Below are positions 1-8,347 of a stretch of 64,000 bases of DNA, in pieces (the first letter of the stretch is position 1; each line of letters starts with the position of its first letter). The stretch is from an uncultured Prevotellaceae bacterium (GTDB lineage: Bacteria > Bacteroidota > Bacteroidia > Bacteroidales > Bacteroidaceae). A program made the translations under genes and the position numbers. The DNA is taken from the NCBI GenBank assembly GCA_900318555.1, contig ONKX01000008.1:44919-108918 (forward strand), given 5' to 3'. Under the pieces are notes generated by a model that was not told where the DNA came from, made no database searches, and saw nothing but the letters and a program-made list of their open reading frames with translations.

Positions 1-117
1 AAGCGCCAGTTACAGGCTGCAGAACGTTCCGTATTGGCTGGTGAACAGACGTCGTTTGCTGCCGCCCAGCAGTTGCTTGACAACTATTTTGAACAGATCA
101 AACATGTTACAGATTGA
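1..117 (+). CDS. C-terminal end of an upstream gene (possibly MeaB-type GTPase)
   Basis: An open frame enters from the left edge in frame 1 and ends at TGA 115-117, giving 38 residues that finish FEQIKHVTD. Its end overlaps the chosen ispH start (104) by 14 bases, so the two genes are probably co-transcribed. The tail has the pattern 'short helix, AGE-T-F-AA--LL--Y', which resembles the C-terminus of MeaB/ArgK-type GTPases as I remember them. That identification is a weak guess because no motif of the G domain is in the window. It could equally be any other helical C-terminus. Confidence 0.55.
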   Translation, partial: KRQLQAAERSVLAGEQTSFAAAQQLLDNYFEQIKHVTD

Positions 118-958
118 GATTGATAACGGTAGCGGTTTCTGTTTCGGAGTGACCACCGCCATTCAGAAGGCCGAAGAAGAGCTGGAGAAGGGTACACAGC
201 TCTATTGTCTGGGCGATATCGTTCACAACGGCATGGAGTGTGAACGCCTGCGTGCAATGGGACTGGTGACCATCGACCATGAGGAGATGGCTCGCTTGCA
301 CGACGTAACGGTGCTGTTGCGAGCTCATGGCGAACCCCCTGAGACCTACGAGATGGCTCGTCGTAACAATATCGAAATCATTGATGCTACCTGTCCTGTG
401 GTGTTGCAGTTGCAGAAACGCATCAAGAAACAGTATGAGGCTGGGGCGGGGCAGATTGTCATCTTCGGCAAAAAAGGTCATGCTGAAGTGTTGGGACTGG
501 TCGGACAGACCCATTCGGATGCCATTATCATCGAGAGTCTCGAGGAGGTGACGAAGCTCGATTTCTCACACGACATCTACCTCTATTCGCAGACCACGAA
601 GTCGCTTGATGAGTTTCATCGCATCATTGAGTATATCCAGCAGCACATCTCACCGTCTGCCACGTTCCGGAGTTTCGATACCATCTGCCGTTCGGTAGCC
701 AACCGGATGCCGAACATCTCGCAGTTTGCCACCAAGCACGACCTCATCCTTTTCGTCTGTGGAAGGAAGAGCTCGAATGGCAAGGTGCTCTATAACGAAT
801 GTCTGCGCGTCAATCCCAATACGCACCTCATCGAAGGACCTGAAGAAATAGACCCTTCGTGGTTGGCGGACGTCAGAACAGTAGGCATCTGCGGTGCCAC
901 CAGCACACCGAAGTGGCTGATGGAACAGTGTCGCGATGTGATTGTCGCAATGGAATAA
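104..958 (+). CDS. ispH: 4-hydroxy-3-methylbut-2-enyl diphosphate reductase (IspH)
   Basis: IspH performs the last step of the MEP isoprenoid pathway in the cytoplasm, reducing HMBPP to IPP and DMAPP with a [4Fe-4S] cluster. The 284-residue product has the three cluster cysteines expected of the family, in GFCFGV near the N-terminus, ATCPVV in the middle and FDTICRSVANR in the last third, plus the substrate-binding RAHGEPP. I start it at ATG 104 (MLQIEIDNGSG) because the 21 residues of the longer frame from 41 are not conserved-looking and overlap the upstream gene. It is convergent with cmk, with only three bases between the stops. A polyprenyl synthetase that uses its products lies 2.5 kb away. 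Confidence 0.95.
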   Translation: MLQIEIDNGSGFCFGVTTAIQKAEEELEKGTQLYCLGDIVHNGMECERLRAMGLVTIDHEEMARLHDVTVLLRAHGEPPETYEMARRNNIEIIDATCPVVLQLQKRIKKQYEAGAGQIVIFGKKGHAEVLGLVGQTHSDAIIIESLEEVTKLDFSHDIYLYSQTTKSLDEFHRIIEYIQQHISPSATFRSFDTICRSVANRMPNISQFATKHDLILFVCGRKSSNGKVLYNECLRVNPNTHLIEGPEEIDPSWLADVRTVGICGATSTPKWLMEQCRDVIVAME

Positions 959-961
959 ATG

Positions 962-1651
962 TTATGCTTTGACGGCTTCGTTGAAGCGGTCCATGAGCCA
1001 TTGTTTCTGTTCGGCAATGGTCATATTCGAGTTGTCCAGCTCTATGGCATCGTCGGCCTTGCGCAGGGGTGATACCTCGCGGTGGCTGTCGATGTAGTCA
1101 CGCTCCTCGACATTCTTCAGGATTTCGTCGAAGTCGGCCTCCATGCCTTTTCCCTTCAACTCGTCATAGCGGCGCTGGGCACGGACCTTTGCTGAGGCTG
1201 TGACGAACACCTTCAGTTCGGCATCGGGGAATACGACGGTACCGATGTCGCGACCGTCCATCACCACCCCTTTGTCCTTGCCCATCTGTTGCTGCTGGGC
1301 AACCATGGCCTCGCGAACAAAGCCCAGTGTGGCAATGGGACTGACGTGGTTCGACACTTCCATCGTGCGGATGTCGTGCTCGACGAGTTCACCGTTCAGG
1401 TAAGTATCAGGGCGTCCCGTCTCGGCATTGAACTTAAACGAAATCTGGATGTTTGCCATCTGCTGGCGCAGGGCTTCTTCATTGATGCCGCCTTCGGTAA
1501 ACAGTCCGTTACGCAGGGCATAGAGTGTCACACTGCGATACATGGCTCCTGTGTCAACATATACGTAACCCACTTCGCGGGCCAGATCCTTGGCCATCGT
1601 GCTTTTTCCGCATGAGCTGTGGCCGTCAATAGCTATAGTAATCTTCTTCAT
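962..1651 (-). CDS. cmk: Cytidylate kinase
   Basis: Phosphorylates CMP and dCMP with ATP in pyrimidine salvage. The 229-residue protein begins [20 protein letters not shown], a P-loop (GHSSCGKST), followed by the VDTGAMYR nucleotide-binding motif and [14 protein letters not shown], all diagnostic of Cmk. Its start codon overlaps the stop codon of the upstream porQ gene by four bases (ATGA), so the pair is translationally coupled on the minus strand from the promoter near 2615-2622. Length is normal for the family. Confidence 0.95.
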   Translation of the reverse strand: MKKITIAIDGHSSCGKSTMAKDLAREVGYVYVDTGAMYRSVTLYALRNGLFTEGGINEEALRQQMANIQISFKFNAETGRPDTYLNGELVEHDIRTMEVSNHVSPIATLGFVREAMVAQQQQMGKDKGVVMDGRDIGTVVFPDAELKVFVTASAKVRAQRRYDELKGKGMEADFDEILKNVEERDYIDSHREVSPLRKADDAIELDNSNMTIAEQKQWLMDRFNEAVKA

Positions 1652-2592
1652 AGTGCATAACTTACATTGATTAATAATGACGAAGCCGATACGTGATATT
1701 TCGCATAGGCCACGTGTAGTTTGAAACGCTCCAGCTGGAGTCCGCCACCTAGTGACAGTCCTGCTCCGTGGTTGCTGTCTCCTTCGTCGTCGGTAATCTT
1801 CATCTCACTGGCACGTCGGAAATTATAGCCTGCCGCCACATAGATGTTCTCGCCTAACAGCAGGTCGGCACCCACGGCCACATGCTTGATGAATCCCTGA
1901 TCCCAGTTGTTCAGTCGCGACAGGGTTGCTGACAGACGTAGCGGTGAGCCGATGAGGCGTTTCGTCACACCCAGCTGCAGGTCCAGCGGGATACGTTCGA
2001 AATCGTCCTCGTAAGCCTTGATTTGTCCGCCCAGATTCTTGGCAACAGCCGATAACGACCATCCACGGTCCTCGTCCCAATAGTTCAGTCCCAGGTCAAT
2101 GCCTACGGCTGCCGAATTGTAACTGGCGATGTGTGAGGTAATGAAGCGGGCTGTGATACCACCGCTCAAATGGTTTGCCAAGAGATAAGCAAACGACCCT
2201 GCCAGCGTAATGTCACGGGCAGAGAAATCACCCATGTCTTCATTGTTCACGCTGGTCTGCTTCATCTTGCCGTAATCCATATATTGTGCTGCGACACCCC
2301 ATGTGGCGCGCTCCTGATAGGCTTTGACGAACGACGCCGAAGCCGTCTTCGCCCCTTCCATATAGGTCATGAAGTTCAGGTTCAGCGTCTTGTCGCTCAC
2401 ACCGCTGATGAGTGCCGGATTATGGAAAATAATCGTTGCATCGTCGTCAGTCAGCGTGATGTTGTCACCACCCAATGCAGCAACATGGGCACTGACGGGA
2501 AGGCGCAGAAAACTGTACACTTCCTGGCTCTCCTGTGCTGCTGTCATAAGCACTGACAACACCATAATGACTATTAATAGACCTTTTTTCAT
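1648..2592 (-). CDS. porQ: Type IX secretion system protein PorQ
   Basis: PorQ is an outer-membrane beta-barrel of the PorV/FadL-like group. In the type IX secretion system it works with PorU, PorV and PorZ in attaching cargo to the cell surface. The 314-residue product has an N-terminal signal peptide ending near AAQESQE, then the family's conserved start ([16 protein letters not shown] and the following FHNPALISG) and a long run of alternating beta strands ending in an aromatic-poor VSYAL. It is first in an operon with cmk. A probable cargo protein with a C-terminal sorting domain is encoded at 42183-43718. Confidence 0.9.
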   Translation of the reverse strand: MKKGLLIVIMVLSVLMTAAQESQEVYSFLRLPVSAHVAALGGDNITLTDDDATIIFHNPALISGVSDKTLNLNFMTYMEGAKTASASFVKAYQERATWGVAAQYMDYGKMKQTSVNNEDMGDFSARDITLAGSFAYLLANHLSGGITARFITSHIASYNSAAVGIDLGLNYWDEDRGWSLSAVAKNLGGQIKAYEDDFERIPLDLQLGVTKRLIGSPLRLSATLSRLNNWDQGFIKHVAVGADLLLGENIYVAAGYNFRRASEMKITDDEGDSNHGAGLSLGGGLQLERFKLHVAYAKYHVSASSLLINVSYAL

Positions 2593-2614
2593 CTAATAAT
2601 CTCTAAAACCGATG

Positions 2615-2622
2615 CAAAGATA
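2615..2622 (-). promoter_or_regulatory. Promoter -7 box for porQ-cmk
   Basis: Read on the minus strand this is TATCTTTG, matching the Bacteroidetes -7 consensus TAnnTTTG, 23 bases before the porQ start. Confidence 0.7.
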
Positions 2623-2645
2623 ACAATTAATTCTTAATTTATTTG

Positions 2646-2653
2646 TACCTTTG
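2646..2653 (+). promoter_or_regulatory. Promoter -7 box for the tonB-prenyl synthase-tatD unit
   Basis: TACCTTTG matches TAnnTTTG and lies 63 bases before the ATG at 2717, leaving a leader of about 57 nt. It is divergent to the porQ promoter, about 25 bases away. Confidence 0.7.
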
Positions 2654-2716
2654 CGGAAAATTTCAGCGATACCGCATAAATAATAACGTAGTAATTCGCA
2701 TTTTATTGCCAGAAAC

Positions 2717-3430
2717 ATGGAACAAAAAAAGACTCCACAGGCTGATATCGACCAGCGTCGCACCACAGGATTCCTTCTGGGACTGACGTTTGTCTTGGCA
2801 TTGTTCTATGTCACGCTGGAGTGGAATACCATTCCCGCCAACGATGATTTCGACCCCGTGGACCTCGGCGAAATGGTTCACGAGAGCGAACTCGTGCCGA
2901 TGTCGAATCTGGAAACCATCACCCAATTGCAGGAGGAACACCAAGTGGAGAAGGCCGAACAGCTGCGTATCGTCGACGACAATGTGGAGATCAGCGAACC
3001 TGACGAGGAAATGGAGAATGATAGGGAGGGTGACGACGATACGCTGCTCAAGGAACTTGAAGAGTCGCTCGACGACGATAAGGCACTCGCCTCGATGGGC
3101 GTCGACCCTAATAACCCGCTCAATTTCCATATTGCCGAGGAACTGCCGCAGTTTCCCGGTGGTGCCGTAGAGTTCATGAAGTGGCTCACCAAACACCTGC
3201 GCTACCCTTACAAAGCCCGTCAGGACAAGACTGAAGGTAAGGTGGTGGCCGTATTTTATGTCGAAAAGGACGGTAATATCAGTGGCATCAGTGTCACCAA
3301 GAAACTCTCTCCGGAGTGTGACCGTGAAGTCCTTCGTGTACTGGGCATGATGCCTCAGTGGAAGCCCGGCATCCAAAACGATGAGCCCTGCCGCACTAAG
3401 GTCTGCATCCCGATTGTTTTTAAACTATAA
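2717..3430 (+). CDS. Energy transducer TonB family protein
   Basis: A periplasm-spanning protein that should couple the proton-driven ExbB/ExbD motor to outer-membrane receptors. The 237 residues show a short cytoplasmic start, one membrane helix (about residues 17-37, FLLGLTFVLALFYVTLEW), an acidic linker rich in Glu and Asp (about 45-130) and a C-terminal TonB domain from about 140 (LPQFPGG, YPYKA, GKVVAVFYVEKDG, MPQWKPG). The linker is acidic rather than Pro/Lys-rich as in E. coli TonB, which is common in Bacteroidetes paralogues. An exbB-like gene begins at 63338 but is far away. Confidence 0.88.
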   Translation: MEQKKTPQADIDQRRTTGFLLGLTFVLALFYVTLEWNTIPANDDFDPVDLGEMVHESELVPMSNLETITQLQEEHQVEKAEQLRIVDDNVEISEPDEEMENDREGDDDTLLKELEESLDDDKALASMGVDPNNPLNFHIAEELPQFPGGAVEFMKWLTKHLRYPYKARQDKTEGKVVAVFYVEKDGNISGISVTKKLSPECDREVLRVLGMMPQWKPGIQNDEPCRTKVCIPIVFKL

Positions 3431-3466
3431 TGTCGCAACCCCGAAAATAACAAAAAAAGAAAAAAT

Positions 3467-4447
3467 ATGAAACAACTCTCATCCGACGAAATCCTGAAAA
3501 AGGTCAACGACTTTCTCGACCACCTGCCCTACGATCGCAAGCCAGCCTCGCTTTACGAGCCGGTACAATATGTGCTTGCCATTGGCGGCAAACGCATCCG
3601 TCCTGTTCTTGCCCTGTTGGGTTACAACCTCTGGCGCGAGCAGCCCGAGGATATCCTGATGCCGGCTGTTGGCTTGGAGACCTATCATAATTACACCCTG
3701 TTGCACGACGACCTCATGGATAAGGCCGATCTGCGTCGGGGACAGCAGACAGTACATAAGAAATGGAATGACAACAAGGCCATTCTCTCGGGCGACTCCA
3801 TGCTCGTATTGGCCTATCAGCGTGTCGCCCAGGTTCCGGCCGATAAGTTGCAACCCGTTCTCGACCTCTTCACCACTACCGCTCTCGAAATCGGTGAAGG
3901 CCAGGAGTACGACATGTCGTTCGAGACGCGCAATGACGTCACCGAGGACGAGTATATCGAGATGATTCGCCTGAAGACCTCCGTCCTGCTGGCCTGTGCG
4001 CTGAAGATGGGAGCCATCCTTGCTGATGCTCCGCAGGAGGATGCCGAACTGCTCTATCGTCTGGGCGAACAGGTGGGCCTTGCTTTCCAGTTGCAGGACG
4101 ACCTGCTCGACGTCTATGGCGACCCCAAGGTCTTTGGCAAAGCCGTTGGTGGTGACATCACGTGCAACAAGAAGACGTACATGCTCATCAATGCCTTCAA
4201 CCGCGCCAACGGCAAGCAGCGTGCCGAACTGGAACGATGGATTAATGCCAAGACGTTCAATCGTGAGGTGAAGGTGGCCGAAGTCACGCGCCTCTACGAC
4301 GAGATTGGCATCCGTCAGCTCTGCGAGGAGAAAATCAATTATTACTTCGACCTGGCGCGTCAGACCCTTCGCGAGGTCAACGTTCCCGACGAACGCAAGC
4401 AGGCCCTCAGCGCCTATATGGACGAACTCCTCCACCGCAACAAATAA
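3467..4447 (+). CDS. Polyprenyl diphosphate synthase
   Basis: Adds IPP units to an allylic diphosphate. The 326-residue product carries both aspartate-rich motifs, DDLMD in LLHDDLMDKADLRRG (first, about residue 84) and DDLLD in LQDDLLDVYGD (second, about residue 213), together with GGKRIRP near the N-terminus. Bacteroidales use such enzymes for menaquinone side chains or as farnesyl/geranylgeranyl synthases, and chain length cannot be settled by eye. tatD starts on the base after its stop codon, so the two are in one transcript behind the tonB-family gene. Confidence 0.92.
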   Translation: MKQLSSDEILKKVNDFLDHLPYDRKPASLYEPVQYVLAIGGKRIRPVLALLGYNLWREQPEDILMPAVGLETYHNYTLLHDDLMDKADLRRGQQTVHKKWNDNKAILSGDSMLVLAYQRVAQVPADKLQPVLDLFTTTALEIGEGQEYDMSFETRNDVTEDEYIEMIRLKTSVLLACALKMGAILADAPQEDAELLYRLGEQVGLAFQLQDDLLDVYGDPKVFGKAVGGDITCNKKTYMLINAFNRANGKQRAELERWINAKTFNREVKVAEVTRLYDEIGIRQLCEEKINYYFDLARQTLREVNVPDERKQALSAYMDELLHRNK

Positions 4448-5242
4448 ATGTTCATCGACACCCACTGCCACCTCGACGGCGAAGAATTCGCAGCAGATCG
4501 CGACGCCGTCGTCCAGCGAGCCCGCGAGGCTGGCTGTACGGCCGTCTTCCTGCCTGCCATTGATGTTGCTTCGTGCCATACCGTTCTCGACGTCTGCCGT
4601 CAGTATCCTGGCTTTTGTCGTCCCATGCTCGGCCTCCATCCCGAGGAAGTCAAGGCAGATTGGAAAGAAGTCCTGGGTCACATAAAGTATTCTCTCACCT
4701 CTCACCTCTCACCACTTACCTCTCCTGTTATCGCCATCGGCGAAGTCGGTCTCGACTATTACTGGAGCCGTGAGTTCGAGCATGAACAGCTGGAAGCCTT
4801 CGAGGAGCAGGTTCGCTGGGCTGTCGAGTTGCAGCTGCCCTTGATGATTCACTGTCGCAAGGCACAAAACGAGATGGTTGCCATTATTAAGAGGTACGCG
4901 CACGACCTGCCTGGAGGCGTGTTCCATTGTTTTACGGGTAATGTCCAGGAGGCTCAGCAACTGCTGGAGTTCGACCGCTTTGTGTTAGGCATCGGTGGCG
5001 TACTGACATTTAAGAAAAGCCATCTGCCCGAAACGTTGGCTGAAGTTGTGCCCCTCAATCGTATCGTCCTCGAGACCGATGCCCCCTATATGGCTCCCGT
5101 TCCCCTTCGCGGACAGCGCAACGAACCCGCCTTCATTCGTCACGTCATCACGCGGCTGGCCGAGGCTTACGGTGTCGCCGAAGAGGAAATCTGCCGCCAA
5201 ACCAATGCCAACGTCGCCCGCGTCTTTAACGTTAATGGTTAA
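4448..5242 (+). CDS. tatD: TatD family metal-dependent deoxyribonuclease
   Basis: A TIM-barrel hydrolase of the TatD group (3'-5' exonuclease or DNA repair in characterised members). Metal ligands are visible in order: DTHCHLD at the N-terminus, GEVGLDYYW, HCRKA, HCFTG and LETDAPYMAP. The ATG follows the upstream TAA directly. Residues about 82-93 (SLTSHLSPLTSP), just before the VIAIGEVGLDYY strand, are encoded by a heptanucleotide repeat array at 4691-4726. This looks like an in-frame insertion in a surface loop and leaves all catalytic residues intact. Confidence 0.93.
   Translation: MFIDTHCHLDGEEFAADRDAVVQRAREAGCTAVFLPAIDVASCHTVLDVCRQYPGFCRPMLGLHPEEVKADWKEVLGHIKYSLTSHLSPLTSPVIAIGEVGLDYYWSREFEHEQLEAFEEQVRWAVELQLPLMIHCRKAQNEMVAIIKRYAHDLPGGVFHCFTGNVQEAQQLLEFDRFVLGIGGVLTFKKSHLPETLAEVVPLNRIVLETDAPYMAPVPLRGQRNEPAFIRHVITRLAEAYGVAEEEICRQTNANVARVFNVNG
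4691..4726 (+). repeat. Heptanucleotide array (CTCTCAC type) inside tatD
   Basis: About five units of a 7-nt repeat (TCTCACC, TCTCACC, TCTCACC, ACTTACC, TCTCCTG) sit in frame in tatD. The same unit family occurs inside the GH97 gene (18186-18217) and, as its reverse complement, downstream of ribBA (61884-61919). Confidence 0.8.
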
Positions 5243-5252
5243 AATTCCCTAA

Positions 5253-5285
5253 ACTATCAACTTTCAACTCTCAACTTTCAACTTT
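5253..5285. repeat. Heptanucleotide array (CAACTYT type)
   Basis: Four to five copies of a 7-nt unit, CAACTTT alternating with CAACTCT, fill the gap between the tatD stop and the tRNA-Ser promoter. The same unit recurs between the two deoxynucleoside kinase genes at 53319-53350. Confidence 0.8.
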
Positions 5286-5291
5286 ATTGAC

Positions 5292-5299
5292 TATCTTTG
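5292..5299 (+). promoter_or_regulatory. Promoter -7 box for tRNA-Ser
   Basis: TATCTTTG, matching TAnnTTTG, 16 bases before the mature tRNA 5' end at 5316. Confidence 0.65.
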
Positions 5300-5315
5300 C
5301 ACCCGCAAATCGCAG

Positions 5316-5403
5316 GGAGAGGTGCTCGAGTGGTTGAAGAGGCACGCCTGGAAAGCGTGTAACCGGCAAAACTGGTTCGCAGGTTCGAATCCTGTTCTCT
5401 CCG
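5316..5403 (+). tRNA. tRNA-Ser (anticodon GGA)
   Basis: An 88-nt class II tRNA. The 7-bp acceptor stem pairs GGAGAGG with TCTCTCC (one G-U), the anticodon stem pairs CACGC with GCGTG around the loop CTGGAAA, giving anticodon GGA, and there is a long variable arm (ACCGG...CTGGT) followed by the T-arm GTTCGAATC. The discriminator is G. The 3' CCA is not encoded, since CAG follows. Confidence 0.93.
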
Positions 5404-5419
5404 CAGGATAAACAGGTTC

Positions 5420-5448
5420 AAAGCTCCGAGGCAAAACCTCGGGGCTTT
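5420..5448 (+). terminator. Rho-independent terminator after tRNA-Ser
   Basis: A 12-bp stem (AAAGCTCCGAGG with CCTCGGGGCTTT, one U-G) closes a 5-nt loop. It is followed by GCATCTCTTTT, a T-rich stretch, 17 bases after the tRNA. Confidence 0.75.
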
Positions 5449-5621
5449 GCATCTCTTTTCAAACTTAGAGTTTCCGTTTTTATCAAGAGACATATTAATG
5501 AAGATGAGCAATCTATCAAAAGTGCATTGAATTCATAATGTTTTGATGCAAATAATGAGGCAAAATAGAATCTTATCATATTTTTATGTGGTTAGCGGAC
5601 GGCGTTTATCGTTTTTTTTTG

Positions 5622-5629
5622 TATCTTTG
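5622..5629 (+). promoter_or_regulatory. Promoter -7 box for the sensor-kinase pair
   Basis: TATCTTTG, matching TAnnTTTG, 27 bases before the ATG at 5656. The 5449-5621 stretch before it shows no gene. Confidence 0.65.
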
Positions 5630-5655
5630 CAGCGATTTAGGTGTTTTTCTAACAG

Positions 5656-8344
5656 ATGTACGATATGCATAAATCCACATGCGATAAAATGTTATGGTAT
5701 AAGAGAGCAATGATATTACTACTCTCTGTATATCTCTCATTGGTAGCAGCATTTGCCCAATCAGACACTACACGGGTTTTCTCTGTGAACAATCCGCTGA
5801 TTTATGAAGACGTGTGGGACTTGTGGCCTTACTCGTTTCTGAACGACAACGGCGACCCAGACGGCTTCAACGTCGATCTGATTCGGCTCATCATGAAGGA
5901 ACTGGACATTCCCTACGAAATTAGGTTGAAACCGTCGTCGGAGGCCTTTTGTGACCTGAAGGAAGGAAAGTCGGACCTGATGCTAGGACTAGCCGTAGGA
6001 TTCCACGACGAGTTCGGCAAATACTCGAAGAATGCTGTCACGCTCTTCACCCAAAGCGTGGTGACGCCAAAGGACAAGGAGGTGGTCATCAAGCGCTTCC
6101 GCGACCTAAGCAACCACCAGGTGATAGTCTGCGACAGTTCGCTGGTCTATCACTTAATGCTGGAATACGGGTGGGGTGAGAATGCCACTCCCGTGGGGGA
6201 CATGAGCGAAGCCATTCAGGAGGTCAGCGCCAAGGGCGAGGGTGGCTGATGAACCGCTACCATATCGACGATCTTGAACTGACGCCTGTCAACATGCCTC
6301 ATGGTGAGTACAAGTTCATGTCGAACAACCAGCAGCTGCTCGACAAGCTCGACGAGGCCTATACCAGGCTCTATACCAACGAGAAGATTCAACCCTTGCA
6401 GGACAAGTGGTTCTATCCCGAGCGGCAGAATATGGAAGAGCCGAAGGGATTGTGGTATCTGCTGGGTGGCGGTTTGCTGCTATTGGTCTTCATGGCTGTC
6501 TATGGCATCAGCTACCGTATCCAAAACCGGAAGATAAGGCTCGAGAACGTCAAGCGCAACAATCGTCTGGCGCTGATTCTTCAGACTAGTCAAGTACACA
6601 TCTGGACCTACGACATCAAGACGAAACAGTTCTCCTGGCATAACGACAACGGGCAAGTGGCCTACACTTACACAATGGAGGAATTTTCCCACCGATACAG
6701 TCGCGAGGATTTCGTCAGTCTGAAGTCGGCTCTGGACAAACTCGCTGAAACCAAGAAGACCGATGAGGAAGAGAAGGAGATAGAGTTGAACCTGCGCGCC
6801 AAGGATGTGGAAGACGGTGACACCAACGAGCGCGACTACCACATCGTGCTGTCCGTATTGAGCCGCGACAAGAAGGGCAACCCCGCCGTCATTATCGGCA
6901 CCAAGAAGGACGTGACGGAGGAACAGCAGCAGAAGCGTCTCGATGAAGAACGCACGTTGCGCTACTGGTCCATCTTCTATACCCCGATTTTGGGCATCAT
7001 CCTCTTCAACAAAGACGGCCGGCTCGTCAACATCAACCCCAAGGCTTGCGACATATTCGGATGCAATGCTGAGGAAATCATAGAAAAGGGTGTTGATATC
7101 CATTCAATGTTCAACATCGACATGCAGGATTTGGAAGACGTGAATGGATACCAGGGTACCCAGACCGTCGGCCACGACATGATAACCGAGTTCCGCCTGA
7201 TGACCATCCACGACGATGCCGGTGAGATGCTGGGTGTCTTTGCCTTTTGCCGTGACATCACCATGTCGGTAAGCAGCAAAGACCAGGAGCAGGAAGGCAA
7301 AAATAAGATTGACGCGTTGCGCGAAGAGCAGCAACAATATACCGAGATGCTCAACGCCGCCATCGGCGATACCGACATCCGCCAAGTCACCTACTCGCCC
7401 GGCTCCCACACACTGACTATCTACCGGAGTACCGACATCATCCAGCATGCGTTGACGCAGACACGCTGATAGAGTATAACATCAGGACCACCCTCCGCTC
7501 AACGGACGGAAGGTCTCTGATTTTGTATTTCCGCTTAGAACCCTGCCATGACAACGATGGCAAGGTGAAGGAATACTGCGGCATGCTGCGTGACATTAGT
7601 GAGATGGACTGGATTGAGCGTCAGATGAATCTGCAGACGACGAAGGTACAGGAGGTAGAGAAGACAAAGAATAGTTTCGTGAAAAACATGGTGCAAGAAA
7701 TTCGTAATCCGATGAATGCCGTGGTCAAACACGTGGCGCAGATCAGCGATGTAAGTTCTTCTACCAATGAGCCGGAGCTGTGTAAGGTCATCCAGCAGAA
7801 TGCCGACTACCTATTGCATATCATCGACACCATTCTCTTCCTGTCACGTTTGGAGGCAAGGATGGTAGAAATCAACCGGCAGCCCCAGAATTTCGCCGAA
7901 CTGTTTGAGTCGCAGTGCGATGCGGGATGGAGGAAGTTCACGAATGCCGACACCCACTACATCGTGGAGAATCCATACGAACAGCTAACTGTCGACATCG
8001 ATGCCGAGAACCTTGGCCATGTCATCGAACAGGTGACGCGCAACGCCGCGCAGCATACGAAGCGGGGCACCGTCAGAGCTCGCTACGACTACATTGGCCG
8101 CCGACTGATTATTTCGGTCGACGATACAGGCGAGGGCATCCCCGAAGCCGAGCTTACCCGCATCCAGGAGGAAGAATTGGGCGGCGCCCACAACACTAAG
8201 GGCCTGGGGCTGGCCATCACCAAGGAGCTGGTCAGTCAGATGGGAGGCACCTTCGAGATTAGTTCGGAAGAAGGGTCGGGCACCACTATCTATATCATGA
8301 TCCCGTGTCACGCCTCAGTCATTAAACGCAAGAAAAACGCTTAG
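5656..8344 (+). pseudogene. Frameshifted sensor histidine kinase with periplasmic solute-binding-like domain
   Basis: Three consecutive frames together match the layout of the intact downstream paralogue (8348-10858): 5656-6249 (signal peptide, SBP_bac_3-like sensor), 6249-7469 (rest of sensor ending LQDKWFYPER, a membrane helix at about 6444-6520, PAS-like regions) and about 7450-8344 (PAS end, dimerisation and ATPase domains). The frame changes at 6241-6249 and between 7450 and 7523. The final ATG at 6249 overlaps the first stop, but ORF 2 lacks a signal peptide and ORF 3 has only a TTG start. The H-box reads MVQEIRNPMNAV where the paralogue has MTHELRTPLNAI, so the phospho-acceptor His is Gln. 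The ATPase motifs (DDTGEGIP, TKGLGLAI) remain. It is probably a decayed kinase. Sequencing error could explain the frameshifts but not the Gln. Confidence 0.82.
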
Positions 8345-8347
8345 CCC

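Noticed and set aside
3479-4705. Minus-strand frame of 408 codons opposite the polyprenyl synthetase
   Set aside because: No recognisable domain and fully antisense to a gene with both DDxxD motifs.
5656-8344. Programmed frameshifting or three separate genes
   Set aside because: There is no slippery heptamer or stimulatory structure that I can see, the parts join into one known architecture, and the H-box is mutated, so decay is the simpler reading.
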